Below are positions 5,897 through 9,118 of a stretch of DNA of 9,118 bases, in pieces; the first letter of the stretch is position 1; the number at the start of each line of letters is the position of its first letter. Where the stretch lies: assembly GCA_905370385.1 (NCBI GenBank), contig CAJPKN010000058.1:1-9118 (forward strand), read 5' to 3'. This DNA comes from Stomatobaculum longum (GTDB lineage Bacteria > Bacillota > Clostridia > Lachnospirales > Lachnospiraceae). The notes under the pieces are model-generated. The model ran no database searches, was not told the origin of the DNA, and saw only the letters and a list, made by a program, of their open reading frames with translations. A program made the position numbers and the translations under genes.

Positions 5897-5938
5897 AAGA
5901 GGCGGAGCTCCGGAAGGGGCTCCGCCTCTTGACTTTTT
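5897..5938 (+). terminator. Strong rho-independent terminator after the cupin gene
   Basis: A perfect 12-bp inverted repeat (AAGAGGCGGAGC at 5897-5908 with 5919-5930) encloses a ten-base loop, and the tail GACTTTTT runs to 5938. It begins 17 bases after the cupin stop. The tail bases overlap the -35 candidate of the next gene. Confidence 0.88.
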
Positions 5939-5958
5939 CGAAAGCTTTCTTTTACTAT
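5929..5958 (+). promoter_or_regulatory. Candidate sigma-A promoter for the MATE exporter gene
   Basis: TTGACT (5929-5934, five of six matches) and TACTAT (5953-5958, four of six) have an 18-base spacer. TATAAG at 5964-5969 is an alternative -10 but lacks a matching -35. The -35 begins inside the 3' arm of the upstream terminator and includes the first part of its T tail, a compact arrangement. Confidence 0.5.
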
Positions 5959-5997
5959 GACAATATAAGACAGAAAACAGTTTGAAACAGGGGGGAT

Positions 5998-7299
5998 ATG
6001 AGTCGAGAGAAAGAGTTTCTGGAGTATGTATTATCCAGTGTGCTCGCCATGGTAGGACAGTCGATTTATATTTTGGCGGACACTTATTTTGTCGCGCGGG
6101 GACTCGGCGCAAACGGTTTGGCTGCGTTGAATCTTGCGATTCCGATTTATAATTTTATCAACGGCGTCGGACTTATGCTCGGTATCGGCGGTGCGGCTCG
6201 TTTTATCGTGGCCCGCACGGTCGGAGATAAGAAACGGTCACGGCAAATTTATACGACGGCTGCGGCCTGCGGTCTGCTTGCAGGCCTTGGTTTTGCGCTG
6301 CTCGGCATCTTTTTTGTGAATCCGATTGCGACGATGCTCGGTGCCAAAGCGGAGACCTATGAGATGACCAAAACCTATCTCCGCATGGTGCTGCTCTTTG
6401 CGCCGGCATTTATCTCAAATTCCATTTTTTCGGCTTTTGTCAAAAACGACGGCGGTCCCAAGCTGGCCATGCTCGGTATGCTTGCCGGCAGTTTGTTTAA
6501 TACCATCTTTGACTATATTTTTATTTTTCCGCTCGGACTCGGTATTTTCGGCGCGGTGCTGGCAACCGTCTTTTCGCCGATTATGGGAATTGCGGTGCTC
6601 TCCTTGCACTTAATTCGGAAAAAGAGCAGTTTTTATCCGGTCAAAGGGGGCTTCCGTCTTGCGGAACTGAGACGCGTGCTCTCGCTGGGACTTTCTTCGC
6701 TGATCAGCGAGATTACCAACGGCATTGTAATGATTGTGTTTAATATTATCATCCTGAGACTTGCGGGCAATGCAGGCGTCGCGGCCTACGGTGTTCTTGC
6801 CAACATCATCCTTGTCGTGATTGCGGTTTATAACGGCATTGCGCAGGGCGTTCAGCCGCTGTTCGGACGTTTCTTTGCGACCAATGAGCGCGAGAAGTTG
6901 CGTCTCAGTTATCGCGATGCACTGATTGCCGTGGGTCTGGCCTCTGCCCTCTTCTATTTTGTGACCATGGGTTTCCCGGCACAGATTACGGCGCTCTTTA
7001 ACCATGAGAACAATGCGGAGATGCAGCGGCTTGCCGTGGAGGGCTTCCGACTTTACTTTTCGAGTTGTTTCTTCCTCGGCTTCAACCTGCTGAACATCAT
7101 GTACTTTGTTTCGACCGCGCAGGACCTGCGGTCGCAGATTTTGTCTCTGCTCCGCGGCATCGTGCTGGTGTTGCCGTTTTTACTGCTGTTCTCGACGCTC
7201 TTCGGCATGACGGGCGTTTGGCTTGCGATGCCGGTATCGGAGATTGCCGTCTCGCTGCTCGGGGTCAAAATGTTAACGGCAAAAAAGAAACAGGCGTAA
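5998..7299 (+). CDS. MATE-family multidrug/sodium antiporter
   Basis: A 433-residue membrane protein with about twelve hydrophobic helices, matching the MATE family of multidrug and toxin exporters driven by H+ or Na+ gradients. The typical N-terminal region is present: an M-V-G-Q-S-I-Y-I-L-A-D-T-Y-F-V helix, then G-L-A-A-L-N-L-A-I-P-I-Y, and G-I-G-G-A-A-R-F with the loop V-G-D-K-K-R-S. The second half repeats the fold (S-L-G-L-S-S-L-I-S-E-I-T-N-G, then A-Y-G-V-L-A-N-I-I and Y-N-G-I-A-Q-G-V-Q-P-L). It is near the usual length, perhaps slightly short at the N-terminus. The start at 5998 has a G-rich ribosome binding site (CAGGGGGG) only a few bases upstream, which is tight. It is flanked by its own promoter candidate and 180 non-coding bases, so probably monocistronic. 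Substrate cannot be read from the sequence. Confidence 0.92.
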   Translation: MSREKEFLEYVLSSVLAMVGQSIYILADTYFVARGLGANGLAALNLAIPIYNFINGVGLMLGIGGAARFIVARTVGDKKRSRQIYTTAAACGLLAGLGFALLGIFFVNPIATMLGAKAETYEMTKTYLRMVLLFAPAFISNSIFSAFVKNDGGPKLAMLGMLAGSLFNTIFDYIFIFPLGLGIFGAVLATVFSPIMGIAVLSLHLIRKKSSFYPVKGGFRLAELRRVLSLGLSSLISEITNGIVMIVFNIIILRLAGNAGVAAYGVLANIILVVIAVYNGIAQGVQPLFGRFFATNEREKLRLSYRDALIAVGLASALFYFVTMGFPAQITALFNHENNAEMQRLAVEGFRLYFSSCFFLGFNLLNIMYFVSTAQDLRSQILSLLRGIVLVLPFLLLFSTLFGMTGVWLAMPVSEIAVSLLGVKMLTAKKKQA

Positions 7300-7419
7300 G
7301 GGCCTTTCGGAAAACGGTACATGCGGGAGCCTGTCGAGAAAAATACACCGGTTCTTTTCCTCAAAAGTAAGTAAAGTGTTCCGGGGCAGAGATTGAAAGC
7401 GGAATTCACGAAAAATTCA

Positions 7420-7428
7420 TGGTATTTT
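7420..7428 (+). promoter_or_regulatory. Possible extended -10 element upstream of the YcxB-like gene
   Basis: TGG followed by TATTTT (7423-7428) resembles an extended -10, with no good -35 at 16-18 bases. It lies in the 180-base gap after the MATE gene. The same gap contains an inverted repeat, ACAGGC/GCCTGT (7290-7295 with 7329-7334), but no T tract, so no convincing terminator for the MATE gene is seen. Confidence 0.25.
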
Positions 7429-7479
7429 GTGGGGAATCGTAGCAAAATAAGAGCAGTAAATGACAAGAGGAAATAAAGT

Positions 7480-8028
7480 ATGGAAGAGATGAAAGCGGGC
7501 AACGTGCGCTACGAGACGGAAACGGTATTTACGGAAGACGCAGTGCGGGGCTTATTTCGCGCGCAATTTCTTTTGTTTGAGCAGCTGCGTATTTGGAGTC
7601 GCGTTCTGGTCGGAGCACTTCTGACAGGGTTTGCCTTCAGCTCCGTGCTCGGGACACCGCAGCGTGTTCTCTGTATTGCCGCCGGTGTCTGGCTCCTGAT
7701 CGGATGGAATACCGTCGCAAAGGCGCGGGCGGATGCGGTCTTAAAGCAGCGCGGTGACTCCGAGGGACGGGTTATTTACCGTTTTGCGGACGAGGAGATT
7801 CAAATTGAGGACAGCGGATCTTGGCGCTATGACGAGCTCATGAAGCTCGCGCAGGACGAACAGCGTTACTATCTGTTTCACAATCCGCAGACGGCAATCG
7901 TGGTCGATATGAAGGCCTTGAACCCGGCGGACGCGGCGGGCTTTGCGCGCTGGATCGAAGCACGAAGCGGAAAGAAAATCCGGAAGCTCGGTGCGGGCTT
8001 GCCGTTTTTCTGGACGCGGAAGAAATAA
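7480..8028 (+). CDS. YcxB-like membrane protein
   Basis: A 182-residue protein with a short polar N-terminus (1-30), two adjacent hydrophobic helices (about 40-57 and 61-79) and a soluble C-terminal domain. That domain has the pattern of YcxB-like proteins: R-V-I-Y-R-F-A-D-E-E-I-Q-I-E (97-110), Y-D-E-L (117-120), and Y-Y-L-F-H-N-P-Q-T-A-I-V-V-D-M-K-A-L (130-147), followed by a conserved-looking F-A-R-W-I helix. The family is widespread in Firmicutes and has no established function. The start at 7480 has AAGAGG nine bases upstream; a second ATG three codons later is less well placed. It is the first gene of a likely three-gene transcript, 25 bases before the nitroreductase. Confidence 0.8.
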   Translation: MEEMKAGNVRYETETVFTEDAVRGLFRAQFLLFEQLRIWSRVLVGALLTGFAFSSVLGTPQRVLCIAAGVWLLIGWNTVAKARADAVLKQRGDSEGRVIYRFADEEIQIEDSGSWRYDELMKLAQDEQRYYLFHNPQTAIVVDMKALNPADAAGFARWIEARSGKKIRKLGAGLPFFWTRKK

Positions 8029-8053
8029 GGTTTTCTTGAAGAAAGGAAGAACG

Positions 8054-8566
8054 ATGGACTTTTTAGAACTTGCGCGTGCGCGCTATTCCTGCAGAAAGCT
8101 GACGAATGCGCCGGTGGCGGCGGAGAAACTGGAGCGTATTTTGGAGGCGGCGCGGGTGGCACCGACAGCAAAAAACTTACAGCCCTACCGCCTGTTCTTA
8201 CTGGAGAGCCCGGAGGCGGTGGCAAAGGTCCATGAGATTACACCCTGTATTTTCGGCGCGGACTGTTTTCTGATGGTCGCGGCCGTTCCGAGCGAGGGCT
8301 GGGTGCGGGAATTCGACCGAAAGAACTTTGCGGAGATTGATGCGGCCATTGTGGCGACGCATATCATGCTTGCGATTGAGGCAGAGGGGCTCGGCTCTAC
8401 TTGGGTGGGGCATTTTGATGCGCCCCGCGCCAAGGAGCTTTTCCCCGAGATGGCAGCTTACGAGTTGATTGCGCTCTTCCCGATCGGGGAAAAGGCAGCG
8501 GAAGCGCATCCGGCCCATCTCCACGAGAAGCGCGCGCCGCGTTCGGAGCGTTTGGAGCGGCTCTGA
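8054..8566 (+). CDS. Small nitroreductase-family flavoprotein
   Basis: A 170-residue FMN-dependent oxidoreductase of the nitroreductase superfamily, which reduces nitro compounds, quinones or flavin-linked substrates with NAD(P)H. Visible motifs: R-Y-S-C-R-K (10-15) and A-P-T-A-K-N-L-Q-P-Y-R (36-46), which contact FMN phosphate and ribityl groups in the family; I-D-A-A-I-V-A-T-H (95-103); G-L-G-S-T-W-V-G (112-119); and a F-P-I-G-E-K-A-A-E strand near the end (142-150). The length fits the compact subfamily with a short C-terminus. The ATG at 8054 is chosen because GAAAGGAAG (8041-8049) precedes it at four to five bases; the frame is open upstream to 7943 but that part overlaps the previous gene. 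The stop is one base before the next ATG, so the two are probably translationally coupled. The physiological substrate is unknown. Confidence 0.9.
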   Translation: MDFLELARARYSCRKLTNAPVAAEKLERILEAARVAPTAKNLQPYRLFLLESPEAVAKVHEITPCIFGADCFLMVAAVPSEGWVREFDRKNFAEIDAAIVATHIMLAIEAEGLGSTWVGHFDAPRAKELFPEMAAYELIALFPIGEKAAEAHPAHLHEKRAPRSERLERL

Positions 8567-8567
8567 G

Positions 8568-9118
8568 ATGAGGGAACGTGCAACTTTCGCTCTTGCCCAG
8601 ATGACGGTGGCAGAGCAACCTGAGCTGAATTTAAAAAAAATGGAGGAGCAGATGCGGGAGGCGCGGGAGCGCTTTCGGGCGGAGCTCATTCTCTTTCCGG
8701 AGACCTGCATGGCGGAATTTTCACGCGGTATGACGCGTGAAGACCGCTACGCCCTTGCCGAGACAAGGGACGGAAACTTTGTGCGTGCCGTTCGAGAACT
8801 TGCGGCGCGCTACGAAATCTGGACGGTCTTTGGTTTTTATGAGCGCGCGGAAACGCCGGACAGCGAGAACCGCAGTTACAACAGTGTGCTCGTTTTGGAT
8901 GATGCGGGTGAGATTCGCGCGCACTACCGAAAGACCCATCTTTACGATGCCTTCGGTTATCGGGAGTCGGATGACTACCTGCGGGGCGATTGCCTGTTTG
9001 CGCCGATTGAGTCGCCGTTCGGTAAGTTGGGGCTCTTTGTCTGCTATGAGTTGCGATTTCCTGAGGTCGCGCGGGCGGAACGGGCGGCGGGCGCAGAAAT
9101 TTTGCTCATGCCCTCCGC
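8568..9118 (+). CDS. Carbon-nitrogen hydrolase (nitrilase superfamily), 3' end outside the window
   Basis: The first 183 residues of a cytoplasmic amidase or omega-amidase-like enzyme are visible; usual family length is about 260-300. The catalytic triad of the superfamily can be seen: E45 in I-L-F-P-E-T-C-M, K122 in Y-R-K-T-H-L-Y-D, and C159 in F-V-C-Y-E-L-R-F-P-E. The F-G-Y-R-E-S-D-D-Y-L-R-G-D stretch between lysine and cysteine is typical of carbon-nitrogen hydrolases. Such enzymes cleave amides or nitriles to acid and ammonia; which substrate applies cannot be decided here. The ATG at 8568 comes one base after the nitroreductase stop (TGAGATG), with GGAG at 8554-8557 as a weak ribosome binding site, so translational coupling is likely. 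The reading frame is intact to the window edge. Confidence 0.9.
   Translation, partial: MRERATFALAQMTVAEQPELNLKKMEEQMREARERFRAELILFPETCMAEFSRGMTREDRYALAETRDGNFVRAVRELAARYEIWTVFGFYERAETPDSENRSYNSVLVLDDAGEIRAHYRKTHLYDAFGYRESDDYLRGDCLFAPIESPFGKLGLFVCYELRFPEVARAERAAGAEILLMPS

Noticed and set aside
7300..7350. Terminator for the MATE gene
   Set aside because: The inverted repeat ACAGGC/GCCTGT has a long loop and no T tract, so it does not support a terminator call.
7943..8053. Upstream in-frame extension of the nitroreductase
   Set aside because: It overlaps the end of the YcxB-like gene and lacks family resemblance, while the ATG at 8054 has a good ribosome binding site and gives the typical family N-terminus.
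1..9118. Mobile elements, CRISPR arrays, prophage or attachment sites next to the tRNA
   Set aside because: No transposase or integrase motif, no regularly spaced repeats, and no repeat of the tRNA 3' end was noticed by eye; a self-alignment would be needed to exclude short direct repeats fully.

Overview
The window looks like chromosomal DNA of a moderately GC-rich Firmicute, probably in the Lachnospiraceae/Clostridia. This is inferred from strong purine-rich Shine-Dalgarno sites, a tRNA gene without an encoded CCA end, a DUF815 AAA ATPase, a ThiW-type ECF S component, a clostridial-style ThiM and a CPBP protease. Species cannot be fixed from sequence alone. I see no insertion sequence, phage gene, CRISPR array or integration scar.

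Layout: 1-59 is the 3' part of a tRNA-Lys(CUU) gene with its own terminator (64-109). A second, palindromic terminator (131-178) closes the minus-strand DUF4259-like gene (202-687). A 142-bp divergent intergenic region holds back-to-back candidate promoters. The plus-strand run that follows is a DUF815 AAA ATPase (830-2131), thiW (2179-2718) and thiM (2715-3578), which together suggest uptake of the thiamin thiazole moiety and its phosphorylation. Converging on it from the minus strand is a pair: a CPBP membrane protease (4233-4937) followed by a Crp/Fnr-type regulator (3555-4208). The two convergent runs overlap by 24 bp at their coding ends.

The right half is on the plus strand: a stand-alone cupin gene (5221-5880) with a strong terminator, a MATE exporter (5998-7299), then a likely operon of a YcxB-like membrane protein (7480-8028), a small nitroreductase (8054-8566) and a carbon-nitrogen hydrolase truncated by the window edge (8568-9118).

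The most interesting structural signal is at the thiM/crp junction. There is no room between the genes, and each transcript seems to have its rho-independent terminator inside the coding sequence of the opposite gene (plus-strand terminator 3692-3726 within crp; minus-strand terminator 3402-3434 within thiM). This predicts about 325 nt of mutually antisense mRNA. Other points: a thiW-thiM pair with no recognisable TPP riboswitch just upstream, a divergent promoter pair sharing its -35 bases, a promoter overlapping the tail of a terminator, and a cupin lacking two of the usual metal ligands. I do not see a clearly new multi-gene defence or metabolic system here.
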